DNA of 48,874 nt from an uncultured Bacteroidia bacterium (GTDB lineage: Bacteria > Bacteroidota > Bacteroidia > Bacteroidales > UBA932): contig CADCJX010000027.1 in the NCBI GenBank assembly GCA_902801885.1, positions 1 through 48,874 on the forward strand. Direction: 5' to 3'. A program made the translations under genes and the position numbers. The stretch's first letter is position 1, and every line of letters starts with the position of its first letter. A model generated the notes under the pieces. The model saw only the letters and a program-made list of their open reading frames with translations, was not told the DNA's origin and did not search any database. Of the stretch, positions 29,519 through 37,249 are shown one piece after another.

Positions 29519-30499
29519 ATGAGAGAGATTAAAACCATAGGAATCCTGACTTCCGGTGGAGACGCCCCAGGAATGAATGCTGCCATCAGGGCCGTCACCC
29601 GCTCTGCAATCTTCAACGGCTGGAAAGTCTACGGAATATACCGGGGCTACGAGGGCCTCATCGGAGGTGATTTCAAGGAACTCACGACCGAAAGTGTCAG
29701 CAATACCATCCAGAAGGGAGGCACCATCCTGAAGACCGCCCGCAGCAAGGAGTTCATGACTCCCGAAGGCCGTGCCAAGGCTTATGCCAACCTCCAGAAG
29801 TTCGAGGTGGACGCCCTGATAGTCATTGGAGGCAACGGATCACTAACCGGAGCCCAGGATTTTGCCAGGGAATATGACATCCCTGTGATAGGTCTGCCCG
29901 GTACGATAGACAATGATCTCTACGGGACGGATACGACCATCGGCTATGACACTGCCTTGAACACCATTGTCGAATGCGTGGACAAGATCAGGGACACTGC
30001 AAATTCCCACGACCGTATATTCTTTATAGAGGTAATGGGCCGCGATGCCGGTTTCCTTGCGCAGAATTCCGCGATAGCCGCCGGAGCAGAGGCTGCCATC
30101 ATCCCGGAGGACCAGACCGACATCGACCAGCTTGAGCAGTTCATCGCACACGGTTGCCGCAAGAGCAAGAACAGTTCGATAGTCATAGTGTCGGAGAGCA
30201 AGAAGGACGGAGGAGCAATGCATTATGCCGAGAGGGTGAAGAAGGAGTACCCTGGATATGATGTCAGGGTGACCATCCTGGGCCACCTTCAGAGAGGAGG
30301 GAGTCCTTCGGCCCATGACAGGATCCTCGCGAGCCGCCTCGGCTACGCTTCCATCCAGGCCCTCTTGGAGGGACAGAGGAACATAATGGTCGGCATTTCG
30401 AACGACAAGATTGTCTACGTCCCGATCAGCAGGGCAGCCAAGCAGAACAAGCCAATCAACAAGGAACTGATTGACGTGCTGGCTGTTCTTTCGATATAG
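29519..30499 (+). CDS. pfkA: ATP-dependent 6-phosphofructokinase
   Basis: About 326 residues from ATG at 29519; the longer frame from 29402 overlaps dusB and precedes the conserved start. It phosphorylates fructose 6-phosphate, the committed glycolytic step. Motifs are [18 protein letters not shown] (ATP site), [13 protein letters not shown], the catalytic [21 protein letters not shown], and [11 protein letters not shown] (substrate site). The GGNGS glycine pattern (rather than GGDGS) is a recognised variant; which phosphoryl donor it prefers cannot be decided by eye, though overall length matches ATP-type bacterial PfkA. Confidence 0.94.
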   Translation: MREIKTIGILTSGGDAPGMNAAIRAVTRSAIFNGWKVYGIYRGYEGLIGGDFKELTTESVSNTIQKGGTILKTARSKEFMTPEGRAKAYANLQKFEVDALIVIGGNGSLTGAQDFAREYDIPVIGLPGTIDNDLYGTDTTIGYDTALNTIVECVDKIRDTANSHDRIFFIEVMGRDAGFLAQNSAIAAGAEAAIIPEDQTDIDQLEQFIAHGCRKSKNSSIVIVSESKKDGGAMHYAERVKKEYPGYDVRVTILGHLQRGGSPSAHDRILASRLGYASIQALLEGQRNIMVGISNDKIVYVPISRAAKQNKPINKELIDVLAVLSI

Positions 30500-30509
30500 G
30501 CGGATTTCG

Positions 30510-30541
30510 TTTGATTAAATCAAAAATATTTGCTACCTTTG
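30510..30541 (+). promoter_or_regulatory. Strong promoter of the rplM operon
   Basis: TTTG at 30510-30513 and TACCTTTG at 30534-30541 are 20 bases apart, a full match to the Bacteroidota consensus. An imperfect palindrome (30541-30550 with 30558-30567, one mismatch) covers the predicted transcription start and could be an operator. The leader to the GTG start is about 55 bases. Confidence 0.75.
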
Positions 30542-30602
30542 CGACCCCTATAATGTGTAGGGATCGCAATTATTTTATGTTAAACCATTAAAGATCAAGA
30601 CA

Positions 30603-31055
30603 GTGGACACACTTAGCTACAAAACAGTCTCCCTTAACAAGGCAACTGTAAAGAAAGAGTGGGTCGTCATCGATGCCACGGATCTTCCGCTTGGCCGTCT
30701 TGCTTCCAGGGTTGCTCTTGTCCTCCGTGGCAAGACCAAGCCGGGATACACCCCCCACGTGGATTGCGGTGACAACGTCATCGTCATCAACGCTGAGAAG
30801 GTGGCCCTCAAGGGCGACAAGATGGACAATCGCGTGTACGTTCGCTACACCGGTTACCCGGGTGGCCAGCGCTTCACCACGCCGAAGGAAATCCTTGCAA
30901 AGAGACCCGCTGAACTCGTGAGGAGGTCCGTTAAAGGAATGCTCCCTAAGACACGTCTTGGTGACAAGCTCATCGGCAACCTTCATGTCTATGCAGGCCC
31001 CGAGCATCCTCATCAGGCGCAGAATCCTAGAGAAATTAAGTTGAACGAAATCTAA
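30603..31055 (+). CDS. rplM: 50S ribosomal protein L13
   Basis: A 150-residue large-subunit protein. Typical segments are [63 protein letters not shown] and the AVKGMLPK-like [14 protein letters not shown] with the final [11 protein letters not shown]. Translation starts at GTG (30603); no upstream ATG is in frame, and the length matches the family. It is first in the rplM-rpsI-rpsB-tsf block. Confidence 0.97.
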   Translation: MDTLSYKTVSLNKATVKKEWVVIDATDLPLGRLASRVALVLRGKTKPGYTPHVDCGDNVIVINAEKVALKGDKMDNRVYVRYTGYPGGQRFTTPKEILAKRPAELVRRSVKGMLPKTRLGDKLIGNLHVYAGPEHPHQAQNPREIKLNEI

Positions 31056-31063
31056 CAGAGCAA

Positions 31064-31453
31064 ATGGAACAGAAAAACGCCCTTGGAAGACGTAAATCAG
31101 CCGTCGCTCGTGTTTACCTTTCGGCCGGTGCTGGCAACATCACGATCAATGACCGCCCCCTCGAAGACTACTTCAAGAGCGGCTCTCTCCAGTACATCGT
31201 GAACCAGCCTTTCGCCGTCACAAAGACTGAAGGTCAGTTTGACGTGAAGGTGAATGTCGTCGGTGGTGGTACCAAAGGCCAGGCCGAGGCTATCAGGCTC
31301 GGAATCTCCCGCGCCTTGAGCGATCTCGACAGAGAGGCTTACCGTCCCGCTCTCAAGGCCGAAGGTTTCCTCACCCGCGATTCCCGCGAGGTCGAAAGGA
31401 AGAAGCCCGGTCAGCCGAGCGCACGTGCCCGCTTCCAGTTCAGCAAGCGTTAG
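31064..31453 (+). CDS. rpsI: 30S ribosomal protein S9
   Basis: A 129-residue small-subunit protein. It shows [32 protein letters not shown] at the N-terminus, [19 protein letters not shown] in the middle, and the basic tail ending RARFQFSKR that reaches the P-site tRNA. It begins 8 bases after rplM, its usual partner. Confidence 0.98.
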   Translation: MEQKNALGRRKSAVARVYLSAGAGNITINDRPLEDYFKSGSLQYIVNQPFAVTKTEGQFDVKVNVVGGGTKGQAEAIRLGISRALSDLDREAYRPALKAEGFLTRDSREVERKKPGQPSARARFQFSKR

Positions 31454-31621
31454 TTTGCTGCAGCCGGAACGCTGTTTTTACGTTTTTGCACAGTCCGGTG
31501 CAACCAATCCAGCCCTTTATTGGCAGGATGCCGAGACTGCGGAAAATCCCGGAGACTGGCTTTTCTCCATTACTGCCGGGATTGAAGTAAAGAGTTATCA
31601 AACAGAAAAAAGTTAAACAAA
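31454..31621 (+). promoter_or_regulatory. Structured rpsI-rpsB spacer, possible leader RNA
   Basis: This 168-base spacer has two perfect short stems: CCAAT/ATTGG (31504-31508 with 31519-31523) and an 8-bp stem (31545-31552 with 31576-31583). Ribosomal protein operons often carry leader RNAs bound by one of their own products; this spacer precedes rpsB and could serve that role. The assignment is inference only. Confidence 0.3.
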
Positions 31622-32485
31622 ATGCCACGCACAAATTTCCAAGAACTTCTTGATGCAGGCGTACATTTCGGCCACCTGGCCAGGAAATGGAATCCCAAGA
31701 TGGCACCTTACATCTTCGACCAGAAGAACGGGATCCACATCATCGACCTGCACAAGACCATCGTCAAGATAGACGAGGCTGCCGATGCAATGAAAGAACT
31801 TGCGCGCTCAGGCCGCAAGATTCTCTTCGTCGCCACCAAGAAACAGGCGAAGGAGATCGTTGCTGAGAAGGCAACGGCAGTCAACATGCCATCGATAACC
31901 GAGCGCTGGGCCGGCGGTATGCTTACCAACTTCCCGACCATCCGCAAGGCTGTCAAGAAGATGAACACCATCGACAAGATGAAGGAAGACGGTACTTTCG
32001 AGAAGCTCGCCAAGAGGGAGCGTCTGCAGATCAACCGTCAGAGGGAGAAGCTCGAGAAGAACCTCGGTTCCATCAGGGACATGAGCCGTCTTCCCTCCGC
32101 CCTCTTCGTCGTCGACATCCAGAAGGAAGCCAACGCTGTCAAGGAGGCCAACCGTCTTAACATTCCGGTATTCGCAATGGTTGACACTTGTTGCGATCCC
32201 ACCCCGATTGATTATGTGATACCGGCCAATGATGACGCTACCAAGTCCATCGAGCTCGTCATGAACATCCTCTGCCAGGCCATCGAAGAAGGTCTCGCCG
32301 AGAGGAAGCTCGAGAAGGATAAGGAAGCCGCCGAAGAGACTGCTGAAGGCGAGGCCCTCGCAAATCCTACCGGCAAGAAGCTTCGCGCTCGCAGGGGAGC
32401 AAAGCCTGTCGAGGTTGCTGAGGAGGCTGCCCCGGCTGCTGAGCCCGTCGAGGCATCAGCTGACGAAGAACCCAAGGCTGAATAA
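31622..32485 (+). CDS. rpsB: 30S ribosomal protein S2
   Basis: A 287-residue small-subunit protein. Family blocks are LLDAGVHFGHLARKWNPKMAPYI, HIIDLHKT, ILFVATKKQAKEIV, ERWAGGMLTNFPTIRKAVKK, LPSALFVVDI and IPVFAMVDTCCDPTPIDYVIPANDDA. A tail of about 50 residues rich in Ala and Glu (EEAAPAAEPVEASADEE) extends past the core; such acidic tails are lineage-specific. It precedes tsf, the conserved neighbour in most bacteria. Confidence 0.97.
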   Translation: MPRTNFQELLDAGVHFGHLARKWNPKMAPYIFDQKNGIHIIDLHKTIVKIDEAADAMKELARSGRKILFVATKKQAKEIVAEKATAVNMPSITERWAGGMLTNFPTIRKAVKKMNTIDKMKEDGTFEKLAKRERLQINRQREKLEKNLGSIRDMSRLPSALFVVDIQKEANAVKEANRLNIPVFAMVDTCCDPTPIDYVIPANDDATKSIELVMNILCQAIEEGLAERKLEKDKEAAEETAEGEALANPTGKKLRARRGAKPVEVAEEAAPAAEPVEASADEEPKAE

Positions 32486-32503
32486 TTTAAAAAGAAACGA
32501 CTT

Positions 32504-33496
32504 ATGGCTATTACTGCACAAGACGTAATGAAACTGCGCAAGATGACTTCCGCAGGCATGATGGATTGCAAGAACGCCCTCAATGAGGCTAACGGCAATT
32601 TCGAAGAGGCTGTGAAGATCATCCGTGAGAAGGGTAAGCTCGTGGCCGCCAAGAGGGCTGACCGTGAGACTTCCGAAGGAGCTGTGCTCGTACGCACCAA
32701 TGGTGACAAGGCCATCATCGTATGCCTTGGTTGCGAGACCGACTTCGTTTCCGCTACTCCTGATTTCAAGGCTCTTGCCGCTGAGATCGCCGACGCTGCC
32801 ATCGCCGCTTTCCCGGCCGATGCAGAGGCTCTCAAGGCTTGCAAGTGCTCCAATGGTCACACCGTTGAGGAGGAGATTTCCGCCCAGACCGGCAAGACCG
32901 GTGAGAAGCATGTCCTTGCTTACTATGCAGCAGTTGAGGCTCCTTACGTGGCCCAGTACATCCATTTCAATGGAAAGCTTGGCGCCATCGTCGCTTTCAA
33001 CAAGCCCGTCCCCGAGGATCTAGGCAGGGCCGTTGCCCAGCAGGTTACTGCAATGAACCCGGTTTCCGTTTCCGAGAATGACTGCCCTAAGGAGGTCATC
33101 GAGAACGAGCGTGCCGTTGCCATCCAGAAGACAAAGGACGAGCAGGTTCAGAAGGCTGTTGACGCTGCCCTCAAGAAGGTCGGCATCAATCCTGCCCATG
33201 TCGACAGCGAGGATCACATCGAGTCCAACACTGCCAAGGGTTGGATCACTCCCGAGCAGGCCGCCCAGGCCCGCGAGATCATCGCCAAGGTCGGTGCCGA
33301 GAAGGCTGCTAACCTTCCCGAGCAGATGATCCAGAACATCGCCAACGGTCGTATCCAGAAGTTCCTCAAGGAGAACACCCTTGAGAACCAGGATTTCGTC
33401 CAGTCCGATGAGAAGGTCTCCGTCGCTGCTTACATCAAGTCCGTCGACCCTGAGGCCAAGGTTCTTTGCTTCCGCCGTTATTCCCTTAACGACTAG
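32504..33496 (+). CDS. tsf: Elongation factor Ts
   Basis: A 330-residue nucleotide exchange factor for EF-Tu. The N-terminal UBA-like part reads VMKLRKMTSAGMMDCKNALNEANGNFEEAVKIIREKG, followed by the TDFV-type contact CETDFVSATPDFKALA. Two core subdomains follow, with a coiled-coil-like stretch near the end. The length is above the 280-290 residues of E. coli and fits Bacteroidota homologues. It begins 18 bases after rpsB. Confidence 0.97.
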   Translation: MAITAQDVMKLRKMTSAGMMDCKNALNEANGNFEEAVKIIREKGKLVAAKRADRETSEGAVLVRTNGDKAIIVCLGCETDFVSATPDFKALAAEIADAAIAAFPADAEALKACKCSNGHTVEEEISAQTGKTGEKHVLAYYAAVEAPYVAQYIHFNGKLGAIVAFNKPVPEDLGRAVAQQVTAMNPVSVSENDCPKEVIENERAVAIQKTKDEQVQKAVDAALKKVGINPAHVDSEDHIESNTAKGWITPEQAAQAREIIAKVGAEKAANLPEQMIQNIANGRIQKFLKENTLENQDFVQSDEKVSVAAYIKSVDPEAKVLCFRRYSLND

Positions 33497-33516
33497 GAAT
33501 ATTAATAACTATATAG

Positions 33517-33545
33517 AAAAGGCGACCGTTCCCCGGCCGCCTTTT
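33517..33545 (+). terminator. Terminator after tsf
   Basis: Bases 33517-33524 and 33538-33545 pair perfectly (AAAAGGCG/CGCCTTTT), with a further GC-rich inner stem and the T run in the right arm. It lies about 20 bases after the tsf stop. Confidence 0.8.
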
Positions 33546-33568
33546 CCATTTCACCATACTTCCATAAA

Positions 33569-33600
33569 AAACGCCGCGTGCATCCCTGCAAGCGGCGTTT
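33569..33600. terminator. Second hairpin downstream of tsf
   Basis: Bases 33569-33577 and 33592-33600 form a perfect 9-bp stem (AAACGCCGC/GCGGCGTTT), with an inner TGCA/TGCA pairing. It sits between the tsf terminator and a 19-codon frame, so it could be a back-up terminator or the leader structure of that small frame. Confidence 0.45.
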
Positions 33601-33624
33601 CAATTCTAACCTAAAACTTAACCT

Positions 33625-33684
33625 ATGAAAAAACTATTCGATGCATTTTATTGCAAAATTGATGCCATGGTTAAGTATTTATAA
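33625..33684 (+). CDS. Candidate 19-residue small protein
   Basis: ATG at 33625 to TAA at 33684 encodes 19 residues (MKKLFDAFYC, then KIDAMVKYL). The start ATGAAAAAA, preceded by the A-rich phrase CCTAAAACTTAACCT, looks like a Bacteroidota translation start, and a hairpin lies just upstream. It is isolated between the tsf terminators and a convergent gene. I do not recognise it and it may not be translated. Confidence 0.25.
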   Translation: MKKLFDAFYCKIDAMVKYL

Positions 33685-33689
33685 AAATC

Positions 33690-34388
33690 CTATTCTTCTT
33701 TCAAGCTGACCTTGATGATCTTGACTGGCATGACAGGTTTGTCGCGGTTGTCAGTGGCGACCTGCGCGATCCTGTCGATTATGTCGAATCCCTTGATGGT
33801 CTCACCATAGACAGTGTAAGCTCCGTCGAGCTGGGCGCAGGCTTTTTCATCCTGGACGATGTAGAACTGTGATCCGGAGGATTCTTTCATGGGGTTCGCT
33901 ACATCTCCGCGCCTTGCTGCTGCAAGGGCTCCCTTCTTATGCTTGTATTCGGGAACGAATTCAGCGGGGATGGTGTAGCCCGGTCCGCCCTGGCCGTATT
34001 TAGCGACGGCTGCAGCCGAGGTGTCACGTGTGAAGGGGTCTCCACCCTGGATCATGAAGCCGTTGATGACCCTGTGGAAGAGGAGGCCGTTGTAATAGCC
34101 TGTCAATGCGAGTTTCTCGAAATTATCCCTGTGCTTGGGAGTCTTGCTGTAGAGTTTGACAGTAATCGTGCCTAGGTTGGTCACGATGTCGAAGACCGGT
34201 TCTTCCGGGAGTGTTGCCATCTTTTCCATTGCTGTTTTTTCTTTGGCAGCCTGCTGGGCTGCTTCGATTGAGTCGAGCCTTGCCTGCTCCGCCTGGGCGG
34301 CGGCTTCAGCCTTCTTTGATGAGTTGCCGCAGCCGAATGCCGTCAAGGCAGCAGCTGCAAGCGCGATTCCGAAAACTAGATTCTTCAT
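33690..34388 (-). CDS. Cyclophilin-type peptidylprolyl isomerase lipoprotein
   Basis: About 232 residues from ATG at 34388 (34394 is also possible). The lipoprotein signal ends at TAFGC, then a Ala/Glu/Lys-rich linker (about 20-65), then a cyclophilin domain that catalyses cis-trans prolyl isomerisation. Motifs are YNGLLFHRVINGFMIQGGDPFTRDTS, KKGALAAARRG, SSGSQFYIVQDEKACAQLDGAYTVYGETIKG. The catalytic Arg (FHRV) and Gln (MIQGGD) are present. It is anchored in the envelope and probably helps fold periplasmic or outer-membrane proteins. It starts 10 bases after the GH20 gene on the same strand. Confidence 0.92.
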   Translation of the reverse strand: MKNLVFGIALAAAALTAFGCGNSSKKAEAAAQAEQARLDSIEAAQQAAKEKTAMEKMATLPEEPVFDIVTNLGTITVKLYSKTPKHRDNFEKLALTGYYNGLLFHRVINGFMIQGGDPFTRDTSAAAVAKYGQGGPGYTIPAEFVPEYKHKKGALAAARRGDVANPMKESSGSQFYIVQDEKACAQLDGAYTVYGETIKGFDIIDRIAQVATDNRDKPVMPVKIIKVSLKEE

Positions 34389-34398
34389 ATTCATTGAA

Positions 34399-36054
34399 TT
34401 AGAATTTGCGATAGTTGTAGCCGAGGTTGTCGTAGATCTTGAAGGATTCGGCTTTCATCGATGAGGCGAATCTGTCGAAGTCCTTGTCTGAGGGCTTGCA
34501 CCACTGGATCTCCGAAAGGGCAGCCATCCTGGGGAGGAGCATGTACTCGAGGTACTCGGGAGTGCCTATGTACTCGGTCCAGAGATTGGCCTGGACTCCG
34601 AGGATGTGTTTCTGCTGGGAGGCGTCAAGGCCATCAAACGGCTCGTAGCCGTAGACCTTCTCGATAGGGAGGTTTCCGCCGATTGCGAGAGGTTCCTTCT
34701 CCTTGTCCTCGCTCTGGTAGTAGTCGAAGTAGCAGTAGGTGTTCGGGGTCATGATGACGTCGAATCCCATGGCTGAAGCCTGGACTCCGCCCTTGACGCC
34801 CCTCCAAGACATTACGGTCGCTCCGGGAGCGAGCTCGCCTTCGAGGATCTCGTCCCAGCCGATGATCTTGCGGCCTTTGTCGTTGAGCATCTTCTGGACG
34901 CGTGCGGTGACATAGCTCTGGAGATACTGTTCGGCAGTGTGCTTCTCGTCGGCCTTTATGCCGAGGGCCTTGATCCTGGCCTGGCAGTCAGGGCACTTCT
35001 CCCACTCCGTCTTGGGGCACTCGTCTCCTCCGATGTGAATATATTCGGAGGGGAAGATCTCAAGAAGTTCGGTGAAGACATCCTCGAGGAAGGTGAACAT
35101 GGTCTCCTTGCCGGGGCAGAGCACCTGGTCGGAGATTCCCCACTTGGTCCAGACCTCGTAAGGGCCTCCTGTGCAACCAAGCTCAGGATAGGCGGCGAGG
35201 GCACCGAGCATGTGGCCGGGAAGGTCTATTTCGGGAATCACGGTGATTCCAAGGGAGGCTGCGTAGGCAACGACTTCCTTAAGCTGTTCCTGGGTATAGT
35301 AACCACCGTAGCGGACTCCATCATTTGAGTTGAAGTCCTTGCCTATCATGGTGCCGTTCCTGAAGGCACCGACTTCGGTGAGGCGGGGATATTTCTTTAT
35401 TTCAATCCTCCAGCCCTGGTCTTCGGTGAGATGCCAGTGGAAGCGGTTGAGCTTGTAGACTGCCATGATGTCGAGGTACTTCTTGACCTCTTCGACACTG
35501 AAGAAATGCCTGGCGCAGTCAAGGTGCATGCCCCTGTAGGCGAACCTGGGCTTGTCCTTGATAGAGACACAAGGGAAGAGGAACTTCTGCGCAGGGTCGA
35601 TCGTGTCGCTGAAGATCGCAGGATCGGTGAGCTGCTTCAGCGTCTGGATTGCGTAGAGAAAGCCGTTGTAGGCGGAAGCCTTCACGACGCAGTTCTTCTT
35701 TGTGATGTCGATGGAATATTCCTCATCTCCCAATGATAAGTCCTTCAGGAAGAAGAACCCCTTAGCCTTTTTCATGTCGAGGGACTTCTTGAGGCCTACC
35801 GGAGTGGCGAAGGAATTGGTCCTGCCGCTAACGTAAGTGATCCTGTCGGCCAGTCCGCGGATCAGGGACATGCTCTTGGAGTCTATCTCGAGGTCACAGT
35901 TGAAGATAGCGCCGGTACCCTTGAATGTTCCTGAGCCGATTTCGACGCTTTGGGGATAAGGGATGACGTTGATCACTGTCTCGGTCTTCTTGGCCGAGAG
36001 CGCAGCCGGGATGAGGAGGCTCACCAGGGCGCAGATTCTGAAAAACTTTTTCAT
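34399..36054 (-). CDS. GH20 beta-N-acetylhexosaminidase
   Basis: A 551-residue exported enzyme (signal MKKFFRICALVSLLIPAALSA). The N-terminal GH20b-type alpha/beta domain covers about 28-150 and the TIM barrel about 155-500. Diagnostic blocks are AYRGMHLDCARHFFSVEEVKKYLD, NRFHWHLTEDQGWRIEIKKYP, IPEIDLPGHM, the catalytic Asp-Glu pair in HIGGDECPKTEW, and the substrate Trp in IIGWDEILEG. The family removes terminal beta-linked GlcNAc or GalNAc by substrate-assisted catalysis, for example from host mucin or N-glycans. Length is shorter than GH20s with extra C-terminal modules. Confidence 0.95.
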   Translation of the reverse strand: MKKFFRICALVSLLIPAALSAKKTETVINVIPYPQSVEIGSGTFKGTGAIFNCDLEIDSKSMSLIRGLADRITYVSGRTNSFATPVGLKKSLDMKKAKGFFFLKDLSLGDEEYSIDITKKNCVVKASAYNGFLYAIQTLKQLTDPAIFSDTIDPAQKFLFPCVSIKDKPRFAYRGMHLDCARHFFSVEEVKKYLDIMAVYKLNRFHWHLTEDQGWRIEIKKYPRLTEVGAFRNGTMIGKDFNSNDGVRYGGYYTQEQLKEVVAYAASLGITVIPEIDLPGHMLGALAAYPELGCTGGPYEVWTKWGISDQVLCPGKETMFTFLEDVFTELLEIFPSEYIHIGGDECPKTEWEKCPDCQARIKALGIKADEKHTAEQYLQSYVTARVQKMLNDKGRKIIGWDEILEGELAPGATVMSWRGVKGGVQASAMGFDVIMTPNTYCYFDYYQSEDKEKEPLAIGGNLPIEKVYGYEPFDGLDASQQKHILGVQANLWTEYIGTPEYLEYMLLPRMAALSEIQWCKPSDKDFDRFASSMKAESFKIYDNLGYNYRKF

Positions 36055-36104
36055 TTATTTTACTGATGTTTCACGCAAAATTACCTAGGCAATTTACAAA
36101 AATC

Positions 36105-36707
36105 CTAGTAGATGAGCAAACCGAGCAGTCCGCCAGCGAGCAGGATTGGGATGGGCCCTATCTTGAACACCAGGGAAGCGACAACTGCAGCTGCGAAAAG
36201 CACCCAGCTGATCCAGTCCGAGAAATTCTCCTTCACTACACTGATGTCAGGAATGGATGCAGGCCAGTCCACCTTGAACATAAGGATAAGGGCTGCTGCT
36301 CCGATCAGACCGACAACGGCCGGCCTGAGCCAACTCATCACTCCTTCGAAAATCTTGTTGCCCTTGAACTTGGTGTAGAAACGGACTATCGTAAGGACAA
36401 TCAGGAAGGAGGGGAGTACCACGGCAATCGTTGCCGTCATGGATCCCAGGATTCCGACCAGATGGCTGGCACCGGCCTGGTGCATGACCTCGTAGCCGAC
36501 ATAGGTGGCACTGTTGATGCCTATAGGTCCCGGAGTCATCTGCGAAATGGCCACGATGTCAGTGAAAGCACTCTCACTGAGCCAGGAATGAGTCACTACG
36601 ACCTGGGTCTGGATGAGGGAAAGCATGGCATAACCCCCACCGAATGTGAAGAGACCGATGACGAAGAACACCCAGAACAGCTGGAGGAAAAGGACAGGAT
36701 CAACCAT
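36105..36707 (-). CDS. ChrA-type transporter, half-size subunit 2
   Basis: About 200 residues from ATG at 36707, with six or so transmembrane segments and the N-terminal ChrA signature FVIGLFTFGGGYAMLSLIQTQ followed by ISQMTPGPIGINSATYVGY. The family includes chromate efflux proteins; half-size members usually occur as adjacent pairs that work together. It overlaps the preceding half-size gene by 8 bases. Whether chromate is the real substrate in an anaerobe is uncertain. Confidence 0.9.
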   Translation of the reverse strand: MVDPVLFLQLFWVFFVIGLFTFGGGYAMLSLIQTQVVVTHSWLSESAFTDIVAISQMTPGPIGINSATYVGYEVMHQAGASHLVGILGSMTATIAVVLPSFLIVLTIVRFYTKFKGNKIFEGVMSWLRPAVVGLIGAAALILMFKVDWPASIPDISVVKENFSDWISWVLFAAAVVASLVFKIGPIPILLAGGLLGLLIY

Positions 36708-37248
36708 TACCGGACCTCCTTTCTTTCCATAGGGTGAAACAAAGTGCAAGGACTATCAGCACCAGGAGGATGTAGATAGGTGAGAAATTCATGAAGGCGA
36801 CCAGGAACAGCACCAGGAAACTGATGCACCAGGCCCACCAGGTCTTGTTGCCCTTGCGCGCCATGTTGATCATCGGTACCGCGATCAGGGAAACCACTAC
36901 GGGGCGTATGCCTTTGAATATGCGGACAACCACAGGATTGTCCTGATAGCCGGTGAACAGCATTGCAATCAGCAGGATGATGAGGAAGGAGGGAAGAATT
37001 GAGCCGAATGTGGCTGCGAGGCTCCCCTTGAATCCGCGCATCTTGTAACCTGCAAAGATGGACATGTTGACAGCCAGCACTCCAGGAGCGCTCTGGGCCA
37101 GGGCTATGATGTCCGGCAGTTCTTCATCGGAAAGCCAGCCTTTCTTGACCAGTTCCTCCCTGATCAGCGGAATCATTGCGTACCCGCCCCCGATCGTGAA
37201 TGACCCGATCTTGGCGAAAGTTATGAATATGTTCCAGAGTGAGACCAT
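36700..37248 (-). CDS. ChrA-type transporter, half-size subunit 1
   Basis: About 182 residues from ATG at 37248, which nearly touches the stop of the upstream gene (37250). The same half-size ChrA fold: ITFAKIGSFTIGGGYAMIPLIREELVKKGWLSDEE, then IALAQSAPGVLAVNMSIFAGYKMRGFKGSLAATFG, and several transmembrane helices. The SAPGVLAVN/TPGPIGIN pair marks the two homologous halves that single-chain ChrA proteins fuse. It is translationally coupled to both neighbours. Confidence 0.9.
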   Translation of the reverse strand: MVSLWNIFITFAKIGSFTIGGGYAMIPLIREELVKKGWLSDEELPDIIALAQSAPGVLAVNMSIFAGYKMRGFKGSLAATFGSILPSFLIILLIAMLFTGYQDNPVVVRIFKGIRPVVVSLIAVPMINMARKGNKTWWAWCISFLVLFLVAFMNFSPIYILLVLIVLALCFTLWKERRSGNG

Positions 37249-37249
37249 C

